A stretch of 64,000 nt of DNA from contig NZ_JQLY01000001.1 of the NCBI RefSeq assembly GCF_000744455.1, forward strand, positions 1-64,000, given 5' to 3'. The stretch is from Methanobacterium sp. SMA-27 (GTDB taxonomy: Archaea > Methanobacteriota > Methanobacteria > Methanobacteriales > Methanobacteriaceae). Under the pieces are notes generated by a model, which saw nothing but the letters and a program-made list of their open reading frames with translations, did no database searches and was not told where the DNA came from. Position numbers and translations under genes: made by a program. How positions within the stretch are numbered: position 1 is the stretch's first letter; the number at the start of each line of letters is the position of its first letter. Of the stretch, positions 9,900 through 19,407 are shown piece after piece.

Positions 9900-10376
9900 A
9901 TGCCGAAACACATAATATCAGGGTTGAAATATTTAACAGCAGTAGAACTAAGAAAGAAAGGACATAATCAAAGAGATATTGCAGCAGAACTCGATATGGA
10001 TAGATCAACAGTTTCACATTATTTAAATGGTAGAAACGTGTCTTGGAACTCCATAGAAATAGCAGAAGTTATAAAAAATACATGTCCTAAGGATTTTTTG
10101 ACCATTACCTATGCCCTTTTTAAGGACAAAGATAAAACTAGAACCATAATAAAAACGTGTTTGGATAAAAAATACGATTGCAAGGTGAAGAACTCGTGCA
10201 TTGGTTGTGGTATTTGTGTTGATGCATGTATGATGAATTCCATTGTGTTAGATGATTTGAAGGCACGGATAGATCCTTATTGGTGCTGCGGATGCCTTAT
10301 ATGTGGGGAGATGTGTCCCACAAATTCAATAGAAATTATGGAGGTTGAAGGTAATGGAGACAACAGAAATGATTGA
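9900..10376 (+). CDS. fwdH: FwdH-like protein: helix-turn-helix domain plus two [4Fe-4S] motifs
   Basis: A 158-residue protein, first gene of the tungsten formylmethanofuran dehydrogenase operon. Residues about 10-50 ([20 protein letters not shown], then [14 protein letters not shown]) form a clear DNA-binding helix-turn-helix. The C-terminal third has two ferredoxin-type motifs, [13 protein letters not shown] and [12 protein letters not shown]. The first lacks the usual Pro after the last Cys. I choose the ATG at 9900 because similarity to an HTH starts directly after it; GGGGTG lies only three bases before, so the exact start is uncertain. The end overlaps fwdF by 23 bases. The domain pair suggests a redox- or cluster-sensing regulator, or an electron carrier. 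The fwdH symbol rests on its operon position. Confidence 0.75.
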   Translation: MPKHIISGLKYLTAVELRKKGHNQRDIAAELDMDRSTVSHYLNGRNVSWNSIEIAEVIKNTCPKDFLTITYALFKDKDKTRTIIKTCLDKKYDCKVKNSCIGCGICVDACMMNSIVLDDLKARIDPYWCCGCLICGEMCPTNSIEIMEVEGNGDNRND

Positions 10377-11409
10377 AGGTAAAGATGTTTCTGTAGAAAG
10401 AACGGGTGCAGAAGCTAGAAAGCTGAAATTCAAAAATGAATTATGTGGATCTTGCGGTCTATGTGAAACTATCTGTCCCGTATCAGCTATAGAAGTGAAT
10501 CCAACTGGAGCCATGGTTCGAACAGAACAGGAATCAGGTAAAATTGAAATAGATGAAAATAAATGCGTATTATGTGGTATGTGTAGTTGTATTTGTCCAT
10601 ATGATGCATTAGACCTTGAAATTGAGGGTAAATCAATTAAAGAATTAGAAGAATATCCTAAACTCTTAAAATCTTCAGAAATTGATGATGATAAATGTAT
10701 CTACTGTAAAGCTTGCGAAACTGCATGTCCACCCGGAGCTATTACTATTGCAAGGGAACTTCCAGACAGATCCAAACTTGTAACTGGTGAAATAGAAATA
10801 GACAAGGAAACTTGTATAAAATGTGGGGTATGCGAAGAAATGTGCCCCGCCGATGCAATTGAACTTGACTACAAATTCCCAACATCTGATGACCCTACCA
10901 TAGCTTCTGACATAAACGTTGACAAGGATAAATGTGTTTACTGTTTAGTATGTAAAAAAGCTTGTCCTGTTGATGCAATCAAAGCTGTTTGCAGACAATG
11001 TTCATATGGTGACTATGATATCAAAGCAGAGGATTCTGAAATTATAGGAAATTCCGATATAAACTCTGAAACTTGTGTTAACTGTGGATGGTGCGAAGAT
11101 ATCTGTCCTGTTGATGCCGCAAAAGTTACCAAGGCTTTTGAAGGCACTATAAACATAGATGAAGAAACATGTCAGGGATGTGAAACATGTGTGATGGCTT
11201 GTCCATGCAACGCTTTATCCTTCCCAGAATCTGATGAAATGGGCAGTATAGAAGAGAAACTCCATGTAGATGAAAAATACTGTATATACTGTGGTGCATG
11301 TGAAAAAGCATGTCCTGTCGATGCAATTGACGTTAAAAGAACCAATATACACAGCACCCCTGTCAAATCAAAATCATGGGAAAAGGCATTTGAATCTGTA
11401 AAAAACTAG
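10354..11409 (+). CDS. fwdF: tungsten formylmethanofuran dehydrogenase polyferredoxin subunit FwdF
   Basis: FwdF carries electrons through a chain of [4Fe-4S] clusters to the CO2-reducing FwdB. I count eight CxxCxxCxxxCP motifs: CGSC, CVLC, CIYC, CIKC, CVYC, CVNC, CQGC and CIYC. The ATG at 10354 has GGAGGT at 10340-10345; the in-frame TTG at 10345 overlaps that site and is rejected. Length is 351 residues. It lies between fwdH and fwdG, all co-directional. A paralogue with the same cluster count and a similar C-terminus is at 29796-30809. Confidence 0.95.
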   Translation: METTEMIEGKDVSVERTGAEARKLKFKNELCGSCGLCETICPVSAIEVNPTGAMVRTEQESGKIEIDENKCVLCGMCSCICPYDALDLEIEGKSIKELEEYPKLLKSSEIDDDKCIYCKACETACPPGAITIARELPDRSKLVTGEIEIDKETCIKCGVCEEMCPADAIELDYKFPTSDDPTIASDINVDKDKCVYCLVCKKACPVDAIKAVCRQCSYGDYDIKAEDSEIIGNSDINSETCVNCGWCEDICPVDAAKVTKAFEGTINIDEETCQGCETCVMACPCNALSFPESDEMGSIEEKLHVDEKYCIYCGACEKACPVDAIDVKRTNIHSTPVKSKSWEKAFESVKN

Positions 11410-11450
11410 TTGAATAAATTTTTTAAATAACTTAAATTGGAGGTAAATAA

Positions 11451-11708
11451 ATGACAATCGGACTTGTAGTATATCCGGAACTTTGCCATGGATGCGGCAA
11501 CTGTGTTGTAGCATGTCCTGTCAACTCATTAAGAAGTCCAGAGGTTTCTGGAGGAAAGGGACCTACCGATGATGTTGAAATTATAATGATGGTTGACGAT
11601 GGCGTCATAGAACTAAAAAACCCAAACTTCTGCGGAAAATGTGGAACATGCGTTGAAACATGTCCAGTTTTTGCCATAAGACTTGAAAAAGTGGAGGAGG
11701 CCAAATGA
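11451..11708 (+). CDS. fwdG: formylmethanofuran dehydrogenase ferredoxin subunit FwdG
   Basis: An 85-residue protein with two [4Fe-4S] motifs, CHGCGNCVVACP and CGKCGTCVETCP, linking FwdF to FwdB. The ATG at 11451 follows GGAGGTAAATAA. The stop overlaps the fwdD start in ATGA at 11705-11708, a coupled arrangement. Size and order match fwdHFGDACB of Methanothermobacter. Confidence 0.93.
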   Translation: MTIGLVVYPELCHGCGNCVVACPVNSLRSPEVSGGKGPTDDVEIIMMVDDGVIELKNPNFCGKCGTCVETCPVFAIRLEKVEEAK

Positions 11709-12097
11709 ATTTTATATTAAATACTGGTAGAACAATCTGGCAGGGACAAGCAATTGAATCAGGTAAAGACCTTCAGATGTATGTTGATGCTGCAGCAATC
11801 TGCAACATGAACAAGGATCAGATGGAAAACATGGGCCTGAAAGATGGAGACAACATAGAAGTAGTATCCGAATTTGGAGATGTTATAGTCAAAGTTGTAA
11901 CAGCCAAAGAAAAGCTTCCAGATGTCATGATATACATCCCCATGGGACCATGGGCAAACAGGGTCATACGTCCCAACACAGACTCAACAGCAACACCAAG
12001 CTTTAAAAACATACCTGTTGAGATTAACCCCACAGAAGAAGCAGTTCTAGACATGCCTACTCTGATGAAAGGTTATCATAAGATTTCAAATTACTAA
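11705..12097 (+). CDS. fwdD: formylmethanofuran dehydrogenase subunit FwdD
   Basis: FwdD is the small molybdopterin-dinucleotide-binding partner that completes the tungstopterin site of FwdB. It has 130 residues and a C-terminal MGPWANRVIRPNTDSTATPS stretch typical of the family. Its start overlaps the fwdG stop by four bases, with GGAGGAGG upstream. FwdB and FwdD together equal the catalytic subunit of other Mo/W oxidoreductases split in two. Confidence 0.94.
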   Translation: MNFILNTGRTIWQGQAIESGKDLQMYVDAAAICNMNKDQMENMGLKDGDNIEVVSEFGDVIVKVVTAKEKLPDVMIYIPMGPWANRVIRPNTDSTATPSFKNIPVEINPTEEAVLDMPTLMKGYHKISNY

Positions 12098-12115
12098 TGA
12101 CTAGGAGGACTTTCG

Positions 12116-13831
12116 TTGGAACACATAATAAAAAACGGAATTGTTTACGATCCACTAAACAACATCGATGGAGAACAGAAAGATATCTGTATAAAAGATG
12201 GAAAAATAGTGGAAAGCGTAAGTGCAGATGCAAACGTAATAGACGCATCTGGACAGATTATAATGCCTGGAGGAGTAGACCCACACACCCATATAGCCGG
12301 TGCTAAAGTTAACGTGGGAAGGATGATCCGTCCAGAAGACAGTAAAAAAGATGTTGTAGGAAGAAAGGCCGGTCAAAGGGCTGGAAGTGGATTTTCAGTT
12401 CCATCTACATTTATGACTGGATATAGATATGCTCAAATGGGTTACACAACAGCAATGGAAGCCGCAATGCCTCCATTATTAGCTAGGCACACCCATGAGG
12501 AATTCCATGATACACCAATCATAGATCATGCAGCTTACCCACTTTTCGGTAACAACTGGTTTATAATGCAATACCTTAAGGAAGGAGACCTAGATAAAAC
12601 AGCAGCATACGCTTCATGGTTACTCAGAGCAACTAAAGGTTACACCATTAAGATCGTGAACCCTGCAGGAACGGAAGCATGGGCATGGGGAGGAAACGTA
12701 CATGGAATAGACGACCCTGCACCATACTTCGATATAACAGGGGCAGAGATAATAAAAGGCCTTGCAGAAGTCAACGAGATGCTTGGACTTCCACATGCTA
12801 TACACCTTCACTGCAACGACTTAGGACATCCAGGAAACTACGAAACAACATTAAAATCATTCGATGTACCAAAAGGGATAAAAGCAAACCCAACAACTGG
12901 AAGCAGAGACAAGGTTCTTTACGCTACTCACGTGCAATTTCACAGTTACGGAGGAACCAATTGGAGGGACTTCGTATCAGAAGCACCTAAAGTAGCAGAC
13001 TACGTGAACAAGAACGATCACATAGTTATTGATGTAGGACAAGTAACATTAGATGAAACAACTACTATGACTGCAGACGGCCCAATGGAATACGACCTTC
13101 ACACACTTAACGGACTTAAATGGGCTAACTGTGATGTAGAACTTGAAACCGGTTCTGGAGTTGTTCCTTTTATATACTCAGGAAAAGCACCAGTTCCATC
13201 TTCACAATGGGCAATTGGTCTTGAATTATTCTTGCTTGTAAACGACCCAGAGAAGATATGTCTCACAACAGACAGTCCTAACGCAGGTCCATTCACCAGA
13301 TACCCAAGGGTAATGTCATGGCTCATGAGCAACAAGTATCGTGAAGATATGATCGAAAACCAGGTTCACAAATGGGCTCAGAAGAAAACAAGCATTGCAA
13401 CTCTCGACCGTGAGTACAGTTTCTACGAAATAGCTCAAATATCAAGAGCCACACCCGCAACTGTACTGGGACTAAGCGACACCAAAGGACATCTAGGTGT
13501 TGGAGCAGATGCAGATATTGCAATATATGGATTCAACCCAGAAACACAAGATCCGTCTACAGATTATATGGCACTTGAAGAAGCATTAACAGCTGCATCA
13601 TATGTGCTTAAAGACGGTGAAATCGTTGTCAAAGACGGAAATGTTGTAAACATAGGACAGCACGGAAGAACCTATTGGGTAAACTCAGTTTACGATGCAG
13701 AATTAGAAACACAGATAGTAGGTGAAGTTGAAAAGATGTTCAAAAAATATTACTCAGTAAACTTTGCTAACTATGCAGTGCAAGATGAATATCTTCCAAG
13801 ATCAACTCCAGTCAACGGGGTGATGTTATGA
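12116..13831 (+). CDS. fwdA: formylmethanofuran dehydrogenase subunit FwdA (amidohydrolase)
   Basis: FwdA is the binuclear-zinc amidohydrolase-fold subunit that condenses formate, made from CO2 at FwdB, with methanofuran. The metal-binding DPHTHIAG gives H57 and H59, and the lysine region YTIKIVNPAGTEAWAWGGN follows near residue 175. Length is 571, normal for FwdA. The start is TTG at 12116 with GGAGG at 12104-12108. The stop overlaps the fwdC start (ATGA at 13828-13831). Confidence 0.96.
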   Translation: MEHIIKNGIVYDPLNNIDGEQKDICIKDGKIVESVSADANVIDASGQIIMPGGVDPHTHIAGAKVNVGRMIRPEDSKKDVVGRKAGQRAGSGFSVPSTFMTGYRYAQMGYTTAMEAAMPPLLARHTHEEFHDTPIIDHAAYPLFGNNWFIMQYLKEGDLDKTAAYASWLLRATKGYTIKIVNPAGTEAWAWGGNVHGIDDPAPYFDITGAEIIKGLAEVNEMLGLPHAIHLHCNDLGHPGNYETTLKSFDVPKGIKANPTTGSRDKVLYATHVQFHSYGGTNWRDFVSEAPKVADYVNKNDHIVIDVGQVTLDETTTMTADGPMEYDLHTLNGLKWANCDVELETGSGVVPFIYSGKAPVPSSQWAIGLELFLLVNDPEKICLTTDSPNAGPFTRYPRVMSWLMSNKYREDMIENQVHKWAQKKTSIATLDREYSFYEIAQISRATPATVLGLSDTKGHLGVGADADIAIYGFNPETQDPSTDYMALEEALTAASYVLKDGEIVVKDGNVVNIGQHGRTYWVNSVYDAELETQIVGEVEKMFKKYYSVNFANYAVQDEYLPRSTPVNGVML

Positions 13832-14643
13832 GTGAAATAATCTTAACACCTAAAGAACAACCACTAGTACCGATTGAAGCAAACAACGTAACTCCAGATG
13901 CATTTGCAGGCAAAAGTCTTGACGAAATCAAAAATCTGGGAATATGGAACGGTAACAGGCAAGAAAGGCTATCAAAATTCTTCGACATTGAAGGAGAATC
14001 CTCAGAAAACCCATCAGAAATTAAAATAGTTATTGATGGGGATGCACACAACACCAAATGGATAGGAAAAGCCATGACAGCAGGTGAAATACTCATCAAA
14101 GGAAACGTTAACATGTACGTTGGCGCAGACATGAAGGGTGGAAAGATCACTGTAGAAGGAAATGCAGCTTCTTGGCCAGGACAAAACATGGAAGGTGGCG
14201 AACTTACAATAATGGGGAACGCCGGTGACTACGTTGGATCAGCCTATCGTGGTGATTGGAGAGGTATGAGTGGAGGTATTATAACTGTCCACGGTAACGT
14301 GGGTAATGAGATAGCCGAATACATGCTCGGCGGTAAAATGATCATTAAAGGAAACGTCGCCATAATGCCCGGAGTTCATATGAACGGTGGATTACTCATA
14401 GTAGAAGGTAACGTCATTGCAAGAGTCGGAGGAGAGATGAAAGGTGGAACAATAGTCGTTAAAGGAGTTATTGACGAGTTTTTAGCTGGATTCAAATACC
14501 TTGGAATAGAAAGAGATCTGGAATTAGAAGGAGAAGTTATTAACGGTGCTTACCATAAATTTAAGGGAGATCTTGCAACAAAAGGGGCAAGCGGAATTGT
14601 TTACGCTGCTGTTGCAGGAAACGGCCACATAGCACCCTATTAA
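13828..14643 (+). CDS. fwdC: formylmethanofuran dehydrogenase subunit FwdC
   Basis: FwdC is a right-handed beta-helix subunit related to the glutamate synthase GXGXG domain. The central part has repeated units such as GGKITVEGNAAS, GGELTIMGNAGD, GGIITVHGNVGN and GGKMIIKGNVAI, each with spaced glycines. It has 271 residues and starts at the ATG overlapping fwdA. In the known complex it joins FwdA to the FwdBD pair. Confidence 0.95.
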   Translation: MSEIILTPKEQPLVPIEANNVTPDAFAGKSLDEIKNLGIWNGNRQERLSKFFDIEGESSENPSEIKIVIDGDAHNTKWIGKAMTAGEILIKGNVNMYVGADMKGGKITVEGNAASWPGQNMEGGELTIMGNAGDYVGSAYRGDWRGMSGGIITVHGNVGNEIAEYMLGGKMIIKGNVAIMPGVHMNGGLLIVEGNVIARVGGEMKGGTIVVKGVIDEFLAGFKYLGIERDLELEGEVINGAYHKFKGDLATKGASGIVYAAVAGNGHIAPY

Positions 14644-14666
14644 TTGGCGTTATTGGAGGGATAACT

Positions 14667-15965
14667 TTGGAAATCGTAAAAAATGTTGTTTGTCCGTTTT
14701 GCGGAACCTTATGCGACGACATCATCTGTAAAGTTGAAGGAGACGAAATAGTAGGTACAATGAACGCATGCAGGATAGGACACAGTAAATTTGTTCATGC
14801 TGAAGGTGCTGAAAGGTACAAAAAGCCACTTATGAGAAAGAACGGAGAATTTGTAGAAGTAAGTATGGAAGAGGCAATAGATAAAGCCGCAACAGTACTT
14901 GCAGAATCAAAAAGACCCCTTATGTATGGCTGGAGTTGTACAGATTGTGATGCACAGGCAGTAGGGGTAGAACTAGCAGAAGAAGCAAAGGCCATTATAG
15001 ACAACACCGCATCAGTATGTCACGGACCATCTGTACTCGCTCTACAAGATGTAGGATACCCTATATGCACATTTGGAGAAGTTAAAAATCGTGCAGACGT
15101 TGTTGTTTATTGGGGATGTAACCCATTTCATGCACACCCAAGACACTTGTCAAGGCATGTTTATGGCAGAGGGTTCTTCAGAGAAAGGGGAAAACCAGAC
15201 AGAACACTAATAGTTGTCGACCCTAGAGAATCAGATTCCTCTAAACTAGCAGACATACATCTGCAGTTGGACTATAACAAGGACTATGAACTCTTGGATG
15301 CAATGAGGGCAGTTATACTCGGTCATGAAATTTTATACGACGAAGTTGCAGGTATACCAAAAGAAACAATATACGAAGCTGTTGATGTTCTTAAAAATGC
15401 ACAGTTTGGTGTTCTCTTCTTTGGAATGGGTATGACACATACTCGAGGTAAACATAGAAACATAGACACAGCCATATGCATGGTTACAGACCTGAATGAC
15501 AGTGCAAAATTCACCCTTATACCTATGAGGGGCCACTACAATGTTACAGGATTTAACCAAGTATGTACATGGGAAAGTGGATATCCTTATTGTGTTGACT
15601 TTGCAACTGGAAGCGCAAGATACAATCCCGGTGAATCAGGTTCAAACGACCTTCTGCAGAACAAAGAAACCGATGGAATGATGGTAATAGCTTCAGATCC
15701 TGGTGCTCATTTCCCGCAGAAAGCCATAGAAAGGATGGCTGAGATACCCGTGATTGCTATTGAGCCTCACAGGACCCCAACTACAGAAATGGCAGATATA
15801 ATTATACCGCCGGCAATAGTGGGTATGGAAGCCGCAGGTACTGCATATAGAATGGAAGGAGTTCCAATCAGGATGAGAAAGGTGGTTGACATCGATCTGC
15901 TGTCCGACAAGGAAATCCTTGAAAGAATTCTTGCAAGGGTAAAAGAGATCAACGCATCAAAATAG
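14667..15965 (+). CDS. fwdB: tungsten formylmethanofuran dehydrogenase catalytic subunit FwdB
   Basis: FwdB reduces CO2 to formate at a tungstopterin centre, the first step of methanogenesis. The N-terminal cluster motif is CPFCGTLC (C9, C12, C16) with C35. The metal ligand is Cys118 in SVCHGPSVLAL, so this is a Cys, not a selenocysteine, enzyme. Length is 432. The start is TTG at 14667 with GGAGGG at 14655-14660. It is the last gene of the operon. The stretch to 16164 holds no convincing gene. Confidence 0.96.
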   Translation: MEIVKNVVCPFCGTLCDDIICKVEGDEIVGTMNACRIGHSKFVHAEGAERYKKPLMRKNGEFVEVSMEEAIDKAATVLAESKRPLMYGWSCTDCDAQAVGVELAEEAKAIIDNTASVCHGPSVLALQDVGYPICTFGEVKNRADVVVYWGCNPFHAHPRHLSRHVYGRGFFRERGKPDRTLIVVDPRESDSSKLADIHLQLDYNKDYELLDAMRAVILGHEILYDEVAGIPKETIYEAVDVLKNAQFGVLFFGMGMTHTRGKHRNIDTAICMVTDLNDSAKFTLIPMRGHYNVTGFNQVCTWESGYPYCVDFATGSARYNPGESGSNDLLQNKETDGMMVIASDPGAHFPQKAIERMAEIPVIAIEPHRTPTTEMADIIIPPAIVGMEAAGTAYRMEGVPIRMRKVVDIDLLSDKEILERILARVKEINASK

Positions 15966-16164
15966 AATTAAGATGAATATGGTTTGCTTTGTGTTAAGCA
16001 TTCCTTTTTCTTTAATTCTATTAGAAATAAAAGGAAATTTAAAAATAGTCTTAATGGCTAAACAATTTTCTTCATTTCTATATTTTTCTTTTTTTGAATT
16101 TCATATTCAAAATATGAGTTCATTAGATGATATAAAATTATTAAAAATAAGATTATTTTAAAGA

Positions 16165-16944
16165 TCATTTTATTTTCAAGGGAATACATGCTTTTCTATC
16201 ATCAAATTCAACAATATTAACCTTTATACCATATGTTTCTTCCATGTTTTTTTCAGTAATAACTTCTGATGGTGTTCCAATATCTATCAAATTTTTATCT
16301 TTGAGTATAGCTACTTTATTTGCCGATATAAAAGCATGATCTGGAAAGTGGGAGGACATCAGAATAGATAACCCGTTTTTAGCTAACTTTTCTATAACAT
16401 CTAATGTTCTTATCTGGTTGCCGAAATCAAGGTGGGATGTGGGTTCATCGAGAATCAAAATATCAGGTTCCTGAGTTAGTACACGTGCTATAAAGACTAG
16501 CTGCTGTTCTCCACCACTAATTTCTGTATAAGGTTTATTCCTCATATGGGCAATATTTAGGGTTTTAAGAGCTTTATCTGCTATTTTGATATCTTTCCTG
16601 CTGGGCGATTCGAATATGTCGAGATAGGGTGATCTACCCATCAAAACAACATCTAAAACTGTGAATGCAAAGGTTGAATTGTGAATCTGGGGGATATATC
16701 CAATTTCTTTAGCAATTTCAGATGCATTTAAAGAATGTATGTTAATATTGTTTAGAAGTACTTTTCCAGAGCTTGGAGCCAATAAACCAGTTAAACATTT
16801 AATCAGAGTAGTTTTACCGGCGCCATTTGCCCCTAATATGCAAAAAACATCTCCTCTGTCCACTTTAAAGCTAATATTTTCAAAAATATTTTTCATTCCA
16901 TCGTAAGTAAAAGTAGCATCAATTACTTCCATTAGAGGATTCAA
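16165..16944 (-). CDS. FecE/BtuD-type ABC transporter ATP-binding protein
   Basis: ATPase of a metal-chelate or oxyanion importer. Walker A is GANGAGKTT, the signature is SGGEQQ, and Walker B is ILILDEPTSHLD, in the order typical of FecE/BtuD. I prefer the TTG at 16944, overlapping the permease stop, because GAGGTG lies five bases before it; GTG at 16950 and ATG at 16932 are alternatives. It is the third gene of a binding protein-permease-ATPase operon. The ModE-like box in front of that operon, and the known use of this transporter class for molybdate/tungstate in Haemophilus MolABC, suggest an oxyanion substrate. Iron chelates or corrinoids remain possible. Confidence 0.88.
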   Translation of the reverse strand: MNPLMEVIDATFTYDGMKNIFENISFKVDRGDVFCILGANGAGKTTLIKCLTGLLAPSSGKVLLNNINIHSLNASEIAKEIGYIPQIHNSTFAFTVLDVVLMGRSPYLDIFESPSRKDIKIADKALKTLNIAHMRNKPYTEISGGEQQLVFIARVLTQEPDILILDEPTSHLDFGNQIRTLDVIEKLAKNGLSILMSSHFPDHAFISANKVAILKDKNLIDIGTPSEVITEKNMEETYGIKVNIVEFDDRKACIPLKIK

Positions 16945-17978
16945 GACCACACCTCTTTACTTTTTCCTAGGAGGTATATGAAGAATGGTGCACCAATAAT
17001 CGCGGTTAATATTCCTAATGGAATTTCAACACTTAGCAGTGCTCTTGATATATCATCTATCAAGAGTAGGAAAAAAGCTCCTAGAATTATACTAACAGGT
17101 AAAAGAATCTTATGATCAGGACCTACAATCATCCTTGCTACATGAGGTATCACCAAACCAATCCACCCTATAATGCCACATATACTGACCGATGATGCTG
17201 TTAAAACAGTGCAGCTTACAATAACAATAGCTTGTAATCTACCTGTATTAACACCTAAAGTTTGTGCCTCTTCTTCACCCATTGAAAGAACATTTAATCT
17301 CCATCTTATCAGGATAAGTATGGTCATACCTATTAAAATGGGTATGCTCACAATTAAGAGCTGTTGTATGTTAACAGAAGCAAGACTTCCCATTAGCCAG
17401 AAAACAATGGTAGGTAATTGTTCGTAGGGATCAGCAACATATTTAGAAAGCGCAATCAATGCACCAAAAAATGATTCAATGGCTATTCCACAAAGAACCA
17501 AAGTCAACATGGAAGTGCCTTTAAAGGTTCTGCTTAAAAAATAAGTTATTGTAACTGCTAGTAGTCCCCATAAAAGCGCAGAAATTTGTATAAACAATGC
17601 ACCAGCAGAAATCAGTATTGCAAGAGCCGCTCCGAATCCCGCACCTGCTGTAACACCTAATTTATCCGGAGATACAAGCGGATTCCTAAATAGCCCTTGA
17701 AATGCTGCTCCTGCAACTGATAAAGCTGCACCAACAAGCATGGCGGCAAAAATTCGGGGTAATCTTATTTCAAAAATCACTGTATTCATTGATGGTGATA
17801 CATTTGCATTTATTGGGAATAATTTAGATACTATTGCGATAAACACTTCATAAGGAGGTATGGGATATCTACCTATTAAAAATGAAATAAAAAACAGTAT
17901 CACCAGAGGTATTATAAGAATAAATGTAACTGATATCGAGTTTTCAGCAATTTTTTTTCTTAAACTCATATTTAACAT
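16941..17978 (-). CDS. FecCD/BtuC-type ABC transporter permease
   Basis: A 345-residue membrane protein with about ten hydrophobic segments and FecCD hallmarks: RLPRIFAAMLVGAALSVAGA near residue 75, the run AFQGLFRNPLVSPDKLGVTA after it, and GWIGLVIPHVARMIVGPDH near residue 270. The start is ATG at 17978; the ATG three codons later is possible. Its stop overlaps the ATPase start. With the neighbours it forms a type II importer, the same class as BtuCD and MolBC. Confidence 0.92.
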   Translation of the reverse strand: MLNMSLRKKIAENSISVTFILIIPLVILFFISFLIGRYPIPPYEVFIAIVSKLFPINANVSPSMNTVIFEIRLPRIFAAMLVGAALSVAGAAFQGLFRNPLVSPDKLGVTAGAGFGAALAILISAGALFIQISALLWGLLAVTITYFLSRTFKGTSMLTLVLCGIAIESFFGALIALSKYVADPYEQLPTIVFWLMGSLASVNIQQLLIVSIPILIGMTILILIRWRLNVLSMGEEEAQTLGVNTGRLQAIVIVSCTVLTASSVSICGIIGWIGLVIPHVARMIVGPDHKILLPVSIILGAFFLLLIDDISRALLSVEIPLGILTAIIGAPFFIYLLGKSKEVWS

Positions 17979-18001
17979 TTTAACATCCTTAATTTTATAT
18001 A

Positions 18002-19075
18002 TTAGAATTCTTTGAGTCCCGATGATGATAATATGTTATATACTTGATCATCTGTTAAATTGAAATGGTAGAAGTTGGAGTAATACTCTTTAGTAAGATT
18101 TTTAAGGTCAATATCCTTAAATTTATCAGGATATAGTACTTTAGCTGTCCAAGGGATTCCAATTATTGTATTGGCTCCGGGAGGGCCTTCAAACCAATTG
18201 AATGGAGAATTTGGCACTAAATAAACCTGTTTATCTTTTACAGCCTTAACATTTTGCCATAATGGGTTTGAATAAACATTATTATAGAAACTTGGGTCGC
18301 TGGCTATAATAACATCGGGGTTCCAATCCAATATCTGCTCCATAGATACGCCTATACTCCCTTTCGTAAGTGGAACCTGAGCTACATTTATTCCACCACT
18401 GAGTTCTATAAGTTGAGTGTGAGTTGAACCTTCAGGGTTGGTCATTAAACCTGTTGAGTCCCTTGCATAGTAAACCCTTTTTTTTTCAGTATCGGGGATC
18501 GTTGATGAAGTGGAATTTACCTTATTTAAAACATTATCATAGAATGAAATTAATTCTATAGATTTTTCATTCTCTCCAAGAGCCGTTCCAAGAAATTTAA
18601 TAGATTCTGGGAGTGAAGTTATATTATTGTCTCCTTCTACATCTAATAATGGAACAGATCCGAGTTTTTCCTGAAGTTTATTTATATCGTCTATTGACCC
18701 ACCATGACCCACAAACACCACATCAGGATCCTTAGAAAGATATGTTTCATAGTTTGCATCCTTTTTACCTCCACCCATAATCGGAAGATTCTGGTATTTA
18801 ATGGGCATGTATAGATTTTCTGCAGTTGTTCTATTTGAATCCCATCCAACTAATTTATCCGGTGCAAGCATGTAAATTTCAACAGTCACAGAATATGAAA
18901 GGGAAGCAATTTTGTTTATTTGTGGGGGAATTTGAACACTTCTTCCTCCCATATCGGATATATGACCTTCTGAAATTGAAGAATTATCTGTATTATAATG
19001 TGTATATACATAAAGTGTCCCTATAACGACTATTATTCCAATTAAGGATATTATTACTATTTTTTTATTATTCAT
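18002..19075 (-). CDS. ABC transporter substrate-binding protein (PF01497 type), membrane-anchored
   Basis: A 357-residue protein with an N-terminal hydrophobic anchor (residues about 5-24, IVIISLIGIIVVIGTLYVY) and no lipobox Cys, then a BtuF/FhuD-like domain beginning DMGGRSVQIPPQINKIASL. Other family stretches are KDPDVVFVGHG and WNPDVIIASDP. ATG at 19075 follows GAGGAATTAA. It is the first gene of the importer operon. A ModE-like site lies 137 bases upstream. The substrate cannot be read from the sequence; molybdate or tungstate is inferred from context. Confidence 0.88.
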   Translation of the reverse strand: MNNKKIVIISLIGIIVVIGTLYVYTHYNTDNSSISEGHISDMGGRSVQIPPQINKIASLSYSVTVEIYMLAPDKLVGWDSNRTTAENLYMPIKYQNLPIMGGGKKDANYETYLSKDPDVVFVGHGGSIDDINKLQEKLGSVPLLDVEGDNNITSLPESIKFLGTALGENEKSIELISFYDNVLNKVNSTSSTIPDTEKKRVYYARDSTGLMTNPEGSTHTQLIELSGGINVAQVPLTKGSIGVSMEQILDWNPDVIIASDPSFYNNVYSNPLWQNVKAVKDKQVYLVPNSPFNWFEGPPGANTIIGIPWTAKVLYPDKFKDIDLKNLTKEYYSNFYHFNLTDDQVYNILSSSGLKEF

Positions 19076-19407
19076 TTAATTCCTCTATTCTTATAACTGA
19101 AAAACTTAAGAAGTTTTAATTAACACGACATGTAATGTGATGAATTTGAAAAAATTTTTTTGCAAACTTTAATGATCTTTTACAAATCCAAAACCATTAA
19201 TAAGGTTTGGTCGATATGTATATATATACGTATTGAAGAATATTAAATTAGTTTTATAATCTCATTATATTTTTTTTTTGAGATTTAGAGTTTTATATTA
19301 AACTATTCGATAAAATAAAGGTTAAATCCATTAGACTTACAAAAATAATATATTAATCCTATAAATTGATGAATCTATTAGAAAAGGATTAAAGTCGGGG
19401 GAATAGG
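19076..19407. other. divergent promoter region with ModE-like box
   Basis: About 330 bases between the importer operon (minus) and the DUF11 protein operon (plus). It contains the box at 19212-19235, whose centre is a TATATATATA run, and further plus-strand TATA candidates near 19252 (TTTTATAAT) and 19345. No gene is visible. Confidence 0.6.
19212..19235. promoter_or_regulatory. ModE-like box between importer and DUF11 operons
   Basis: CGATATGT-N8-ACGTATTG, 24 bp. The reverse of the right half (CAATACGTA) matches the left half (CGATATGTA) at seven of nine positions. The central alternating TA run could itself act as TATA box for either direction, so binding would block transcription. Distances are 137 bases to the minus-strand start and 173 bases to the plus-strand start. 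Confidence 0.55.

Noticed and set aside
15973..16161. 62-codon plus-strand frame after fwdB
   Set aside because: Phe/Ile/Ser-rich translation of AT-rich DNA, no ribosome site; most likely non-coding.
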